From Sphingobium sp. SYK-6 (GTDB lineage: Bacteria > Pseudomonadota > Alphaproteobacteria > Sphingomonadales > Sphingomonadaceae), in contig NC_015976.1 of assembly GCF_000283515.1 (NCBI RefSeq), forward strand, positions 3,866,001 through 3,930,000: a stretch of 64,000 bases of DNA, written 5' to 3'. Positions 42,300-52,431 of this stretch are shown in pieces. The notes under the pieces are model-generated. The model did no database searches. It had not been told where the DNA came from and saw only the letters and a program-made list of their open reading frames with translations. The number at the start of each line of letters is the position of its first letter. The first letter of the stretch is position 1. Made by a program: the position numbers and the translations under genes.

Positions 42300-45059
42300 T
42301 CACGCTCCGAACGTGCGCTGCCACCATCCGCGGCGGGGCGGCTCTTCCGAACCGCCATCCTCCAGCGCCACATCGTCCTGCGCGCTTATTGCCGGCCCGG
42401 CTTCCTGGGCCTCAGCAGCTTGCGCCTCGGCGGCAGGTCCATCGGTGGCGGGTGCCTCGGCAGCCGGTTCGGCAGGAGCCTCCGGCGCGACGCTTTCGCT
42501 CACCGCCTCGGCAGGTGCTGCCTTCGCGGCAGCCGCCTTGCTGCGCGTCCGGCGCTTGGGCGCGGGCTTCTCCGCTTCCGGAGCGGCCTCTTCGGCCGGC
42601 GCTTCGGCCGGAGCCTCGCCTGCGGCAGGAACGGCCTTCTTGCGCGAGCGACGCTTGGGCTTCTCGGCCACTTCGGGCGTTTCCGCCGCTTCGACCAGCT
42701 CGGGCGACAGCTCGACGGCAACCACCTCGGCCTCGGCTTCCGGCGCGGCTTCGGCGGCGTCCTCTACAGGCTGCGCCTCGGTAGCAGGCGCGGCGGCACG
42801 GCTGCGGCGACGGCGACGCGGTGCAACGGGCTCTTCCGCTTCCACCGGCGTCTCGACCGGCTCGGCTGCGGGCGCTTCGCTCTCTGCGGCAGCCTCGGGT
42901 GCGACTGCCTCGGCGGGCTCATGCGCCTCATCGGAGACCGTGGCATCGCTGCCCTGGTCGGCCATATTGCCACGGCGGCGACGACCGCCACGACGACCCC
43001 GGCGGCTGCGACGCGGTGCATCTTCCCCGCCTTCGGCCGTCTCGGCAGGCGATTGGGCGACCTCGCGATCCCCTTCCTCGCCGGCATCTTCGGACGCGTC
43101 GCCCTCGGCCTCGTTCTCACCGGCGGCGCCGGATGCGCCTTCCTCGCCATCGCGGCGGCCACGCCGACCGCGGCGACGACGCTTGCGCTTGCCGCGTCCC
43201 TCGCCCTGGTCGCCATTGGTGGGCCGCGCGGATTCATCGGCCTCCTCGGCCTCTTCCTCCTCGGCGTCCTCTTCCTCGACGAAGTCGTCCTCTTCCTCGA
43301 CGTCCTCGACGATCGGCGCGTAGCTGATCTGCATCGTCGGACGGGGGCCGCTGGCCTCCACAGACATGCGGGCACCCTCGACCTCGCCATCGGGCAGGAT
43401 CACGATGGTCACGCCATAGCGGTTCTCGATCTCACCCAGCTCGCGGCGCTTGTTGTTGAGGACGTAGAAGGCTGCCTCCTGGCTCGCCCGCAGCGTGATG
43501 ATGCTGCCGCGACCGCGCGCGGCTTCTTCCTCAAGCATGCGCAGCGCGGAAAGGCCGGCCGACGAGGCCGTGCGCACAAGGCCCGTGCCCTCGCAATGCG
43601 GACAGGCGCGCGTGGACGCTTCCAGCACGCCGGTGCGCAGCCGCTGGCGGCTCATTTCCATCAGGCCGAAGCCCGAGATGCGACCCACCTGAATGCGCGC
43701 CCGATCGTCCTTGAGCGCTTCCTTCATCGCCTTCTCGACTTTGCGGATATTGGAGTTGTGCTCCATATCGATGAAGTCGATGACGACGAGGCCGGCCATG
43801 TCGCGCAGGCGCAGCTGGCGGGCGATTTCGCGCGCCGCCTCCAGATTGGTCGCCGTCGCGGTCTGCTCGATATTGTGCTCGCGCGTCGAACGGCCCGAGT
43901 TGATGTCGATGGACACCAGCGCCTCGGTCGGGTTGATGACCAGATAGCCGCCCGACTTCAGCTGGACCACCGGATTGTACATGGCGGCAAGCTGATCCTC
44001 GACGCCGAAGCGCTGGAACAGCGAGACGACATCGGCATATTGCTTCACGCGCCGGGCATGGCTCGGCATCAGCAGCTTCATGAAGTCCTTCGCCGCGCGA
44101 TAGCCTTCCTCGCCCTCGACGATCACTTCCTCGATGTCGCGATGATAGATGTCGCGGATGGCGCGCTTGATGAGATCGCTGTCGTTATGGATCAGGGCGG
44201 GTGCCGCCGATTTCAGCGTCTTGTCGCGAATCTCGTCCCACAAGCGGGCCAGATAGTCGAAGTCGCGCCGGATCTCGGTCTTGGTACGCGAGAGACCCGC
44301 CGTCCGCACGATGCAGCCCATGGTCGAGGGCAGGTTCATGTCGGCGATGATGGACTTGAGGCGCTTGCGATCGGCCGAATTGCTGATCTTGCGCGAAATG
44401 CCGCCGCCATGGCTGGTGTTGGGCATCAGCACGCAATAGCGGCCGGCGAGGCTGAGATAAGTGGTCAGCGCCGCACCCTTGTTGCCGCGCTCCTCCTTCA
44501 CGACCTGGACGAGCAGCACCTGGCGGCGCCGGATGACGTCCTGGATCTTGTAGCGGCGGCGCAGCGCCATGCGCTTGCGGCGAATCTCGTCGGCGGCCTG
44601 GTTGTCCGCCTTGCCGCCCTGACCGCCCGACGCGGATTCGGAAGGCTCGCCATCCTCGTCCTCGTCATCGCCCAGGTCCGGCCGCTCGACCACCTCGACG
44701 TCGCCCGAATCGAGCGAACCGCCCTCATGCTCATCGTCGTCCTCGGCACGGAGAGCGGCTTCCTCGGCGGCATGGGCCGCTTCCTCGGCGAGCAGCGCCT
44801 CGCGATCTTCGCGCGGGATCTGGTAGTAATCGGGATGAATTTCCGAGAAGGCGAGGAAGCCGTGGCGATTGCCACCATAATCCACGAACGCGGCCTGGAG
44901 CGACGGTTCGACGCGAGTCACCTTGGCGAGATAGATATTCCCCTTGAGCTGCTTGTGCTCGGCTGACTCGAAATCAAACTCCTCGATCCGGTTCCCCGTT
45001 ACGACCGCGACCCGGGTTTCTTCCCGGTGGCGCGCATCGATCAACATACGCATTGTCAT
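42300..45059 (-). CDS. rne: Ribonuclease E/G
   Basis: This 919-aa protein starts at ATG 45059 with GGAG upstream. It has an S1/RNase H-like N-terminal half with an acidic insert (~95-165, many D/E/G), the catalytic SIDINSGR and VVIDFIDM (~400-450), and the zinc-link CPHC (~505). The C-terminal half (~590-915) alternates acidic/Ala/Pro blocks with Arg-rich patches (GKRKRRRRGRRGRR, RRSRRGRRGGRRRRG), a disordered RNA-binding and degradosome scaffold. The last residues GWWQRTFGA are a conserved tail. It carries out mRNA decay and rRNA processing. A long open frame on the other strand (42261-44966) is a codon-bias shadow. Confidence 0.96.
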   Translation of the reverse strand: MTMRMLIDARHREETRVAVVTGNRIEEFDFESAEHKQLKGNIYLAKVTRVEPSLQAAFVDYGGNRHGFLAFSEIHPDYYQIPREDREALLAEEAAHAAEEAALRAEDDDEHEGGSLDSGDVEVVERPDLGDDEDEDGEPSESASGGQGGKADNQAADEIRRKRMALRRRYKIQDVIRRRQVLLVQVVKEERGNKGAALTTYLSLAGRYCVLMPNTSHGGGISRKISNSADRKRLKSIIADMNLPSTMGCIVRTAGLSRTKTEIRRDFDYLARLWDEIRDKTLKSAAPALIHNDSDLIKRAIRDIYHRDIEEVIVEGEEGYRAAKDFMKLLMPSHARRVKQYADVVSLFQRFGVEDQLAAMYNPVVQLKSGGYLVINPTEALVSIDINSGRSTREHNIEQTATATNLEAAREIARQLRLRDMAGLVVIDFIDMEHNSNIRKVEKAMKEALKDDRARIQVGRISGFGLMEMSRQRLRTGVLEASTRACPHCEGTGLVRTASSAGLSALRMLEEEAARGRGSIITLRASQEAAFYVLNNKRRELGEIENRYGVTIVILPDGEVEGARMSVEASGPRPTMQISYAPIVEDVEEEDDFVEEEDAEEEEAEEADESARPTNGDQGEGRGKRKRRRRGRRGRRDGEEGASGAAGENEAEGDASEDAGEEGDREVAQSPAETAEGGEDAPRRSRRGRRGGRRRRGNMADQGSDATVSDEAHEPAEAVAPEAAAESEAPAAEPVETPVEAEEPVAPRRRRRSRAAAPATEAQPVEDAAEAAPEAEAEVVAVELSPELVEAAETPEVAEKPKRRSRKKAVPAAGEAPAEAPAEEAAPEAEKPAPKRRTRSKAAAAKAAPAEAVSESVAPEAPAEPAAEAPATDGPAAEAQAAEAQEAGPAISAQDDVALEDGGSEEPPRRGWWQRTFGA

Positions 45060-45566
45060 TCAAATTTCTCCGGCCGGCCATCGCAGCTCTCCGCAAGGGA
45101 ACAGCGCGATCCGGCGTAATGAGGGACTGCGCGGCCCGGCGCGTCAGACAGACGCGGCGACGGCGGAGCGAATCCCGGTTCTCAACGAAAAACTCTGTGC
45201 CTTTCGGCCGTGGATCCGTTGCGCAAGCAGGCCTGACCGTAGCGCCAGGAAGCTCGGAGGGCGCCCGCAGCCCGATAATCGCTTGCGCGCTATCCGAGCC
45301 TGTCAAGCCATGCCCCATGCAACATCAACCTATCAGATCGCCTTTGAGGGCGATGATTATCCCGTATTCGGACCAGACCTTGCGGCAATCAGCCAGCCGG
45401 ATCCGGAAGGCCAAAGCGCTAGCAGGGCTTTGGCCGCAGAGCAACGACGAAAAGGCCCGCAAGCATCCGTAGCGCCCGGAGAATCCCCGCCGGCGACCCG
45501 CGGAAAAGGCCACACATCAAATTCGGCTGGACGAGAGGCGACGGCACGCGGCAAAAGGGCCGGGCC
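45060..45566. other. Divergent gap with rne leader region
   Basis: This is the 507-bp region between rne and the AmiC-type amidase. On the minus strand a TTGACA at 45306-45301 is a candidate -35 for rne, with ATT-rich sequence (GATTAT) about 20 bases further on. The mRNA leader would be ~200 bases, in keeping with autoregulated rne leaders. No gene was found. Confidence 0.4.
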
Positions 45567-46457
45567 ATGGCCCTGCTGGCTGCCCTTTTCGCTCTCCCCT
45601 TCGTTGTGCCCGCGACCGACCTTCCCCTCCGGGAAGCGGTGAGCCGGCCCGCGACGCTGCGCATGAGCAAGCCCTCCAACCCCGCGCGGATCACCGTGCG
45701 CATCCCGGACCCGGCGCCGAGCATCGCCCTGCCCCCGATCGCCGGGCCCAGGGACCCGCGCCGCCCGCTGGTCGTGATCGACGCGGGCCATGGCGGCCAC
45801 GATCCCGGCGCGTACAACCAGAAGCTCGACCTGCGCGAGAAGGACCTTACGCTCGCGATCGCACAGGCGACACGGGACGAGCTGCTCAAGACCGGGCGGA
45901 TCCGCGTTGCCCTCACGCGCGGCGACGACCGCTTCCTGGTGCTGCAGGAACGCTATGGCATCGCCCGCAAGCTGGGCGCGGACCTGTTCATCTCCATCCA
46001 TGCGGACGCTGCCGAAACGCCTACCGCGCGCGGCGCCACCGTCTACACCCTCTCCGATGTCGCATCCGACCGGGAAGCCGCCCGCCTCGCCGCGCGCGAG
46101 AACCGGGCCGACGTCATCAACGGCATCGATCTTTCGGACAAGACCTCGGCGGTGAGCTCGATCCTCATCGACCTGACGCAGCGCGAGACGATGGAAGCCT
46201 CCACGCGCTTTGCCGAACTGCTCCACCGCGAAGCGCTGCCGCATTTCCCCTTCCGCTCGCCTTATCACCGCTTCGCCTCGCTCATCGTGCTCAAGTCGCC
46301 CGATACGCCGTCGGTCCTGTTCGAGGCGGGCTATGTCAGCAATGACGAGGATGCCGCATGGATGGCCGGCAAGGACGGGCGATTGCAGCTCGCCAAGGGC
46401 CTCGCGGCCGCGATCTCGGTGCACTTCGCCCGCGCGATGTCCACGGCGAAGCCTTGA
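45567..46457 (+). CDS. amiC: N-acetylmuramoyl-L-alanine amidase (AmiC type)
   Basis: This 296-aa protein has an amidase_3 domain at ~65-285. Zinc ligands and the catalytic residue are visible as His in DAGHGGHDPGA (~77), Glu in LREKDLTLAIA (~91), His in FISIHADA (~144) and Glu in VLFEAGYVS (~248). It splits septal peptidoglycan in the periplasm. The first residues (MALLAALFALPFVV) form a short signal, although no good Shine-Dalgarno was seen before ATG 45567, and the signal lacks a clear basic head. It is followed by PBP1A. Confidence 0.9.
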   Translation: MALLAALFALPFVVPATDLPLREAVSRPATLRMSKPSNPARITVRIPDPAPSIALPPIAGPRDPRRPLVVIDAGHGGHDPGAYNQKLDLREKDLTLAIAQATRDELLKTGRIRVALTRGDDRFLVLQERYGIARKLGADLFISIHADAAETPTARGATVYTLSDVASDREAARLAARENRADVINGIDLSDKTSAVSSILIDLTQRETMEASTRFAELLHREALPHFPFRSPYHRFASLIVLKSPDTPSVLFEAGYVSNDEDAAWMAGKDGRLQLAKGLAAAISVHFARAMSTAKP

Positions 46458-46593
46458 CGGGCGTCATCCCAGGGGCGGATGGGCGCAGGGCTGCCCGGCC
46501 TCACCGCTCCCCCTGCCGGGGCAAAAGCGGACCAACTGCGCACCGCCGCAAAAGCGGTTCCCTCGCACGGTGAAAATGGTCTAGGTGGCGCCC

Positions 46594-49113
46594 ATGGACG
46601 ACGCAGCCAGCGAGGCGACAAAATTCCGGTTCAGGCGCCGGGAAGGCGGAGAACCGGGCTGGGCGAGAGGCCTGCTCGCGAGGATCCGTGGCCTTCACAT
46701 GCGCCGCCGCTGGCGCTGGCTGACCTATGCCGCGCTGGCGCTGCTGACCGCCCTGCTGCTGTTCTGGCTTCTCTTCGCGCGGGGCCTGCCCGACGCCAAG
46801 AGCCTGCTGGACTATGAGCCGCCACTCCCGACCGTGGTGCGGGACATCGCCGGCGAGCCCATCTACAGCTTTGCCCGCGAGCGGCGCGTCCAGCTGCAAT
46901 ATTCCGATTTCCCGCCCGTCCTCATCAACGCCTATCTCTCGGCCGAGGACAAGACCTTCTTCAGCCATCATGGCCTGGACTTCCCCGGCCTCTTCCGGGC
47001 CGCGGCGCAGGGCATCATGAGCGGCCAGACGCCGCGCGGCACCTCCACCATCACCCAGCAGGTGGCCAAGAACCTGCTGGTCGGCAATGAAGTGAGCTAC
47101 AGCCGCAAGCTCAAGGAAGCGATCCTCGCCTGGCGCATGGAAAGCGTGCTGACCAAGGAGCAGATCCTCGAACTCTATCTCAACCAGATCTTCCTCGGCC
47201 GGAACGCCTATGGCGTGCAGGCGGCAGCGCGGGCCTATTATGACAAGGACGTCGCCGACCTGACGCTGCCCGAAGCGGCCTACCTCGCTATCCTCCCCAA
47301 GGGCCCGGCCAACTACCGGCCCGAGGTCCACATGGAGCGAGCACTCGAACGGCGCAACTGGGTGCTGGGCGAGATGCTCAAGAACGGGTTCATCAACCGC
47401 GCGCAACATGACGCCGCCGTCCGTGAGCCGCTCGGCACGGTGCAGCAGCGTGGCAGCGGATACAGCAATGTCGGGGGCTATTATATCGAGGAAATCCGGC
47501 GGCGGCTGATCGCCGAGTTCGGCGAAAGCGCGGAAGACGGGCCGAACAGCGTCTATGCCGGCGGCCTGTGGGTGCGCTCGCCGATCTCGCCCTTCATGCA
47601 GGACCATGCCGCGCGCGCACTGCGCGAAGGGTTGCTGCGCTACGATTCGGGCAAGGGATGGTCCGGGCCGATCGCCAAGGTCGACGTGGACCGCTGGCAG
47701 AGCGAACTCGCCGTCTCCAATATCGATGTCGACTATGCCGACTGGACGGTCGCGGTGGTGCTGAGCAAATCCGGAACCAGCGCCGAGATCGGCCTGCGCG
47801 ACGGCAGCACCTCGACGCTGCCGCGCAGCCTCGCGATGCTGGTGGACCGGCGCACCGGCCAGCCGACCTTCGATTCGCTGAAGCCCGGCGACATCATTGC
47901 GGTGAAGCCGGAAGGCAATGGCTATGCGCTGCGCAACATTCCCGGCGTCTCGGGCGGCATGATGATCGAAGATGTCCACACCGGCCGGGTCTATGCGATG
48001 CAGGGCGGCTTCGATGCGCGCCTCTCCTCCTACAACCGGGTGACGCAGGCGATGCGCCAGCCCGGATCGACCATCAAGCCCTTCGTCTATGCCTCGGCGC
48101 TCGACAATGGCATGACGCCCGCGACCATCATCGTCGATGGGCCGTTCTGCGTCTGGCAGGGCGGCAATCTGGGGCAGAAATGCTTCCGCAACTTCTCCGG
48201 CAGCGGGGCTGGCGCGCAGACGATGCGCTGGGGCATCGAGCAATCGCGCAATCTCATGACGGTTCGCACCGCATCGCAGACCGGCATGGAACGCGTCGTG
48301 CGGACCATCAAGAACATGGGGATCGGCGACTACCAGCCCTATCTGGCCTTCGCGCTCGGCGCCGGGGAGACCACCGTCGAGCGGATGGTCAATGCCTATG
48401 CCATGCTCGCCAATCACGGCCGCCAGCTGACGCCCAAGGTCATGGATTATGTGCAGGACCGCAGCGGCAAGGTGATCTGGCCGCTCAACTGGCGCCCCTG
48501 CCAGGACTGCAACCGCGCCGACTGGGACGGCAAGCCCATGCCGCGCTTCCCGCAGGCCGGCCGCCCGGTGATGAACCCCATGACCGCCTATCAGATGGTC
48601 CACATCACCGAGGGCGTCATCCAGCGCGGCACGGCAACCTCTCTGCGTGACCTCGATCGCCCCCTGTTCGGCAAGACCGGCACGACGAATGGCCCGACCA
48701 ATGTGTGGTTCGTCGGCGGATCGCCCGACATCGTGGCCGGCGTCTATCTGGGCTACGACCAGCCGCGCAACATGGGCGGCTACGCACAGGGCGGAACGCT
48801 GGCGGCGCCGATCTGGAAAGCGGCGATGGCGCCCATCCTCAAGGACATGCCGAAAACCCCCTTCGTCGCGCCAACCGGCGTGCGGATGGTGCGGATCGAT
48901 CGCCGCAGCGGCCGCCGGGTCTATGGCGGCTGGCCATCCGACGATCCGCGCAGCGCCATCATCTGGGAAGCGTTCAAGCCCGAAACGGAACCGCGCATCT
49001 CCATGCGCCGCGACGAACTGGCCGACCGTGCCAAGGAAGACAGCCGCACCGGCGGAAACGCGCGGCGCGACGTGAGCCGTGACTTCGCGGGCGAGCAGGG
49101 CGGGATCTACTGA
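46594..49113 (+). CDS. mrcA: Penicillin-binding protein 1A (bifunctional)
   Basis: This 839-aa protein starts at ATG 46594, favoured over GTG 46585 because AGGTGG sits just ahead of it. A membrane anchor lies at ~45-67 (LTYAALALLTALLLFWLLFA). The GT51 domain has SAEDKTFFSHHGLD (~125) and the GTSTITQQVAKNLL motif. The transpeptidase has SxxK as STIK (~493), SRN and KTGTTNG (~690). It makes and cross-links glycan strands. It lies beside amiC, an envelope gene cluster typical of the group. Confidence 0.95.
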   Translation: MDDAASEATKFRFRRREGGEPGWARGLLARIRGLHMRRRWRWLTYAALALLTALLLFWLLFARGLPDAKSLLDYEPPLPTVVRDIAGEPIYSFARERRVQLQYSDFPPVLINAYLSAEDKTFFSHHGLDFPGLFRAAAQGIMSGQTPRGTSTITQQVAKNLLVGNEVSYSRKLKEAILAWRMESVLTKEQILELYLNQIFLGRNAYGVQAAARAYYDKDVADLTLPEAAYLAILPKGPANYRPEVHMERALERRNWVLGEMLKNGFINRAQHDAAVREPLGTVQQRGSGYSNVGGYYIEEIRRRLIAEFGESAEDGPNSVYAGGLWVRSPISPFMQDHAARALREGLLRYDSGKGWSGPIAKVDVDRWQSELAVSNIDVDYADWTVAVVLSKSGTSAEIGLRDGSTSTLPRSLAMLVDRRTGQPTFDSLKPGDIIAVKPEGNGYALRNIPGVSGGMMIEDVHTGRVYAMQGGFDARLSSYNRVTQAMRQPGSTIKPFVYASALDNGMTPATIIVDGPFCVWQGGNLGQKCFRNFSGSGAGAQTMRWGIEQSRNLMTVRTASQTGMERVVRTIKNMGIGDYQPYLAFALGAGETTVERMVNAYAMLANHGRQLTPKVMDYVQDRSGKVIWPLNWRPCQDCNRADWDGKPMPRFPQAGRPVMNPMTAYQMVHITEGVIQRGTATSLRDLDRPLFGKTGTTNGPTNVWFVGGSPDIVAGVYLGYDQPRNMGGYAQGGTLAAPIWKAAMAPILKDMPKTPFVAPTGVRMVRIDRRSGRRVYGGWPSDDPRSAIIWEAFKPETEPRISMRRDELADRAKEDSRTGGNARRDVSRDFAGEQGGIY

Positions 49114-49276
49114 GCACGGCGAGGCGGCGTGCGCCGTCTCCCGCGATCGCCCCGGCAGGCCGGAACCAGGCGCACGAGACCAGAAAGACGAGCGGCCGGA
49201 CATCATCCGGCCTGAAGGGACCCTGCCCCGGCGGACTGCGGGGCGGCCCGGATGTGCTTCGCTGTCAGCGGTCGCC

Positions 49277-50266
49277 CTACGCGGCGACCTTGTAGATCGT
49301 CCGGTTGCGGCCGCTGTTCTTGGCTTCGTAGAGGAGATCATCGGCCTGCCGCAGCGCGGCTTCGGGATCGTTACGGCACAGGGCGATGCCCGCCGAGAAA
49401 GTCACCTGGCCAAGCGGCTCGTCGGTATCGCGAACGCGCATGTTGCGGGAGCTGACGGCCGCGCGCGCCTTCTCGACCAGCGCGAAGGCCGTTTCCGCAT
49501 CGACCTGGGGCAGGACGACGACGAACTCCTCGCCGCCGAAGCGACCAACGATATGGGGATCCATGGTCGCGGACAGCGTCTCGGCCACGACCTTGAGCAC
49601 CCGATCCCCGACCGCATGGCCGAAGCGATCATTGATCGACTTGAAATGATCGATATCGCAAAATGCCAGCGCAATCTGCGTGCCCTGCTCCGCGAAGAGG
49701 CGAAGCTGCCGGTCGATGGCGCGGCGATTGGGCAGATTGGTGAGCGCGTCGCGGGTCGCATCGTCGCGCGCGGCATCAAGGTCCTGCCGCAGGCGCTCGG
49801 TCTCGAGCCGCGTCTCGGCGAGGCGCCTCTCCATCTCGGCCGTCCGTTCGAGCATGGCAGCGACGAGTCCACCAAGATCGGACGCCCCGCCGATCATGTC
49901 GGCGCGTTGCGCGAGATCGCGGCCGAACGAACCGGCACTGCTGATGGCTTGCGCGGTGAGATCACTGAAAGACAGCATCTGGAGCCGCAGCCTGGCGCGA
50001 TGCTCTTCCTCCGTGGCCAGCGAGGATGCCGCAGCCCCATGGCCCGTTTCGCCCGGCGCAAGCTCCATGAGCCCGTCGACTTCCTTCTGGGCAAGCCGCA
50101 CGCCGCCCTCGATGATGCCATCGACCGCCTTGCGGAGCCAGCCATTGGCCCCGGTCAGATAGAGATAGGCGAAGGTGTAGTTGGTCGGCGTCGCATCCAG
50201 CATATGCGCATCGAGGAAGCGGATCGCCTCCTGCGCCATTTGCCGGTTTATGTTCTTTCTTTCCAT
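49277..50266 (-). CDS. Diguanylate cyclase (GGDEF domain)
   Basis: This 329-aa protein has an unclassified helical N-terminal half (~1-160, with a coiled-coil stretch ERTAEMERRLAETRLETER before the catalytic domain) and a GGDEF domain (~165-325) with DIDHFKSINDRFGH and the active site GRFGGEEF (~254). The usual inhibitory I-site RxxD upstream of the active site is absent: ATMD stands there. It makes c-di-GMP and may escape product inhibition. No membrane segment, so it is probably cytoplasmic. Confidence 0.9.
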   Translation of the reverse strand: MERKNINRQMAQEAIRFLDAHMLDATPTNYTFAYLYLTGANGWLRKAVDGIIEGGVRLAQKEVDGLMELAPGETGHGAAASSLATEEEHRARLRLQMLSFSDLTAQAISSAGSFGRDLAQRADMIGGASDLGGLVAAMLERTAEMERRLAETRLETERLRQDLDAARDDATRDALTNLPNRRAIDRQLRLFAEQGTQIALAFCDIDHFKSINDRFGHAVGDRVLKVVAETLSATMDPHIVGRFGGEEFVVVLPQVDAETAFALVEKARAAVSSRNMRVRDTDEPLGQVTFSAGIALCRNDPEAALRQADDLLYEAKNSGRNRTIYKVAA

Positions 50267-50343
50267 CGATCACCCCCCACGAGCGCTGCGATGCAACGCT
50301 GGATAGTTCGCAGTTGATGAAAAGCCGGTTAAGGCCGTTCAGC

Positions 50344-50410
50344 CCCTGTTCTGCGCGTTCGCAATTCCTATCTTGGGAAGAGGCTGCGAAGCTTGGCCCG
50401 AAGAACAGGG
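50344..50410. other. Nested hairpin in the divergent gap of the diguanylate cyclase
   Basis: Three nested stems are seen: CCCTGTTCT (50344-50352) with AGAACAGGG (50402-50410), TTCGCA (50358-50363) with TGCGAA (50385-50390), and TTCC (50365-50368) with GGAA (50376-50379). The 305-bp region 50267-50571 is otherwise gene-free. It could be an RNA leader structure, for either the diguanylate cyclase on the minus strand or the DUF2062 gene, or chance. Confidence 0.35.
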
Positions 50411-50571
50411 CGCGACTGCAGCATCCGCCTGTCGATCGGCGGATCGTCGCGGCAAAAAAGGCCTTGAAGGAGACGAAAGCTTTCCATGGCAGAGCAAATT
50501 CTCGATCGATTCACGCTCTGCTCACGATTGATGAGTCATCTCTGACGAACACACGAACAGGAACGGGCACG

Positions 50572-51114
50572 TTGAAACGCTGGATCATGGACAGGCTACC
50601 GACGCGCGAGCAGCTGCTCGCGAACCGTTGGCTGCAGCCAATGGCGCATCGCCTGACGCATCCGCTGCTATGGCATTTCAACAGGCGCTCGATCGCCCGG
50701 GGCGTGGCGCTCGGCCTGCTGGCCGGTTTCCTGATCCCGCTGGGGCAGACGCCGGCCGCGGCCATGCTCGCGCTCACCGCGCGCGCCAATCTCATCATCG
50801 CGGCCTTCGCGACGCTGGTGACCAATCCGCTCACCTTTCCGCCGATCTATTTCGCTGCCTTCAAGCTGGGGCACAGACTGCTCGGCGACGGCCGGGTGGC
50901 GGACAGCGGCAACTGGCTGGGCCAGTCGGCGCAATGGATATACAATATTGTCGCGCCGACCGCGCTGGGCCTCTTCCTCTTCGGCACCGTCGCCGCAGCG
51001 CTCGGCTATCAGCTGGTCAATCTCCTGTGGCGGTGGCACGTGGCGCGCCGCTGGCGGCAGCGCTCGCTGGCCCGGCAGGACGACGGCCCCTGCCTCATCA
51101 CCGGCAATCCCTGA
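50572..51114 (+). CDS. DUF2062 membrane protein
   Basis: This is a 180-aa protein. TTG 50572 has AGGAA upstream. ATG 50587 is the next option. A basic N-terminal segment leads into RSIARGVALGLLAGFLIPLGQTPAAAMLALTARANL, then NPLTFPPIYFAAFKLG, then a membrane segment at ~125-150. This matches DUF2062 (RARE-associated family). Function unknown. Confidence 0.85.
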   Translation: MKRWIMDRLPTREQLLANRWLQPMAHRLTHPLLWHFNRRSIARGVALGLLAGFLIPLGQTPAAAMLALTARANLIIAAFATLVTNPLTFPPIYFAAFKLGHRLLGDGRVADSGNWLGQSAQWIYNIVAPTALGLFLFGTVAAALGYQLVNLLWRWHVARRWRQRSLARQDDGPCLITGNP

Positions 51115-51303
51115 GACCTGCTCCGCGCGGGTACGTGCGCAGGACATGGATCACGCGGTGGCGAATGCAGCCAGAATCGCGCCGTCCTCTCCGCGCCATC
51201 GACCGCAACCACCGCGCCTCCCCCTTGACCTGCGCGGCTCCCCGTCGCATCCGGCGGCGCTCGGCCCTATATAGGGCGCTGGAAATTCCACGGAGACCTT
51301 CTC

Positions 51304-52431
51304 ATGCGCGCCGAAGCAGAGGCCCATGTCGACCATATCAAGGCAGCGCTCGACTTGCTCCGCCGCTCGCTGGACTGGGACCGGGCGCTGCGCCGGCTCG
51401 ATGAGCTGAACGCACGGGTCGAGGACCCCACGCTCTGGGACAACCAGAAGATGGCGCAGGACGTCATGCGCGAGCGCACGCGGCTGGACAGCTCCATCGG
51501 CGCGACGCGCGCCATCGAGCAGGAAATGACCGACACGGTCGAGCTCATCGAGATGGCCGAAGCGGAAGGCGACAACGCGCTGGTCGACGAGGGAATCGCC
51601 AATCTGCAGGCTCTCGCCGCCCGGGCGGACCGGGACAAGGTGGCCGCGCTGCTGGCGGGCGAAGCCGACGGCAACGACACCTATCTCGAAATCCACGCCG
51701 GCGCCGGCGGCACCGAGAGCCAGGACTGGGCCGAGATGCTGCTGCGCATGTACCAGCGCTGGGCCGAGAAGCACGGCTACAAGGTGGAAATGATCGAGTA
51801 TCAGGCCGGCGAACAGGCCGGCATCAAGTCCGCCACGCTGCTCATCAAGGGCGAGAATGCCTATGGCTACGCCAAGACCGAGAGCGGCGTGCACCGGCTG
51901 GTGCGCATCAGCCCCTATGACAGCTCGGCGCGGCGGCACACGAGCTTCTCGTCGGTGTGGGTCTATCCGGTCATCGACGACAATATCGAGATCGAGATCA
52001 AGGAAAGCGACCTCAAGATCGACACTTACCGCGCGTCCGGCGCGGGCGGGCAGCACGTCAACACGACGGACTCGGCCGTGCGCATCACGCACGTGCCGTC
52101 CGGGATCATCGTGGCCAGCCAGAACGACCGGTCCCAGCACAAGAACCGTGCGACGGCCATGAACATGCTCAAGGCGCGGCTCTACGAGGCCGAGCTGCGG
52201 CGGCGCGAGGAGGAAGCCTCCAGCGACTACCAGGCCAAGACAGAGATCGGCTGGGGCCACCAGATCCGTTCCTATGTGCTCCAGCCCTATCAGCTGGTGA
52301 AGGACCTGCGCACCGGCGTCACCTCGACGGCTCCGGGCGACGTGCTCGATGGCGATCTCGACCCGTTCATGGCAGCGGCACTCAGCCAGAAAGTGACGGG
52401 CGAGACAGTCGAGGTGGAGGACGTCGACTGA
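51304..52431 (+). CDS. prfB: Peptide chain release factor 2
   Basis: This 375-aa protein is coded in one frame, without the +1 programmed frameshift. The GGQ loop is [15 protein letters not shown] (~245) and the tripeptide anticodon-like region lies at ~200 (around [16 protein letters not shown]). It ends translation at UGA and UAA. Its own stop is TGA, followed by an ATG overlap with the next gene. Confidence 0.95.
   Translation: MRAEAEAHVDHIKAALDLLRRSLDWDRALRRLDELNARVEDPTLWDNQKMAQDVMRERTRLDSSIGATRAIEQEMTDTVELIEMAEAEGDNALVDEGIANLQALAARADRDKVAALLAGEADGNDTYLEIHAGAGGTESQDWAEMLLRMYQRWAEKHGYKVEMIEYQAGEQAGIKSATLLIKGENAYGYAKTESGVHRLVRISPYDSSARRHTSFSSVWVYPVIDDNIEIEIKESDLKIDTYRASGAGGQHVNTTDSAVRITHVPSGIIVASQNDRSQHKNRATAMNMLKARLYEAELRRREEEASSDYQAKTEIGWGHQIRSYVLQPYQLVKDLRTGVTSTAPGDVLDGDLDPFMAAALSQKVTGETVEVEDVD

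Noticed and set aside
42300..43300. Low-complexity repeats in the 3' half of rne as a tandem repeat
   Set aside because: No fixed repeat unit; it is the disordered RNase E scaffold.
42261..44966. Open frame of ~900 codons on the plus strand inside rne
   Set aside because: It is the mirror of the high-GC, Ala/Glu/Arg-rich rne coding sequence; composition is abnormal, no family motif, and rne is clearly the real gene.
46501..49341. Open frame of ~945 codons antisense to PBP1A
   Set aside because: Follows codon-bias rules of the GC-rich sense gene, has no domain motif, and crosses gene boundaries.
51304..52431. Possible programmed frameshift in prfB
   Set aside because: The gene is one continuous frame with no in-frame TGA near codon 25, as in other alphaproteobacteria.
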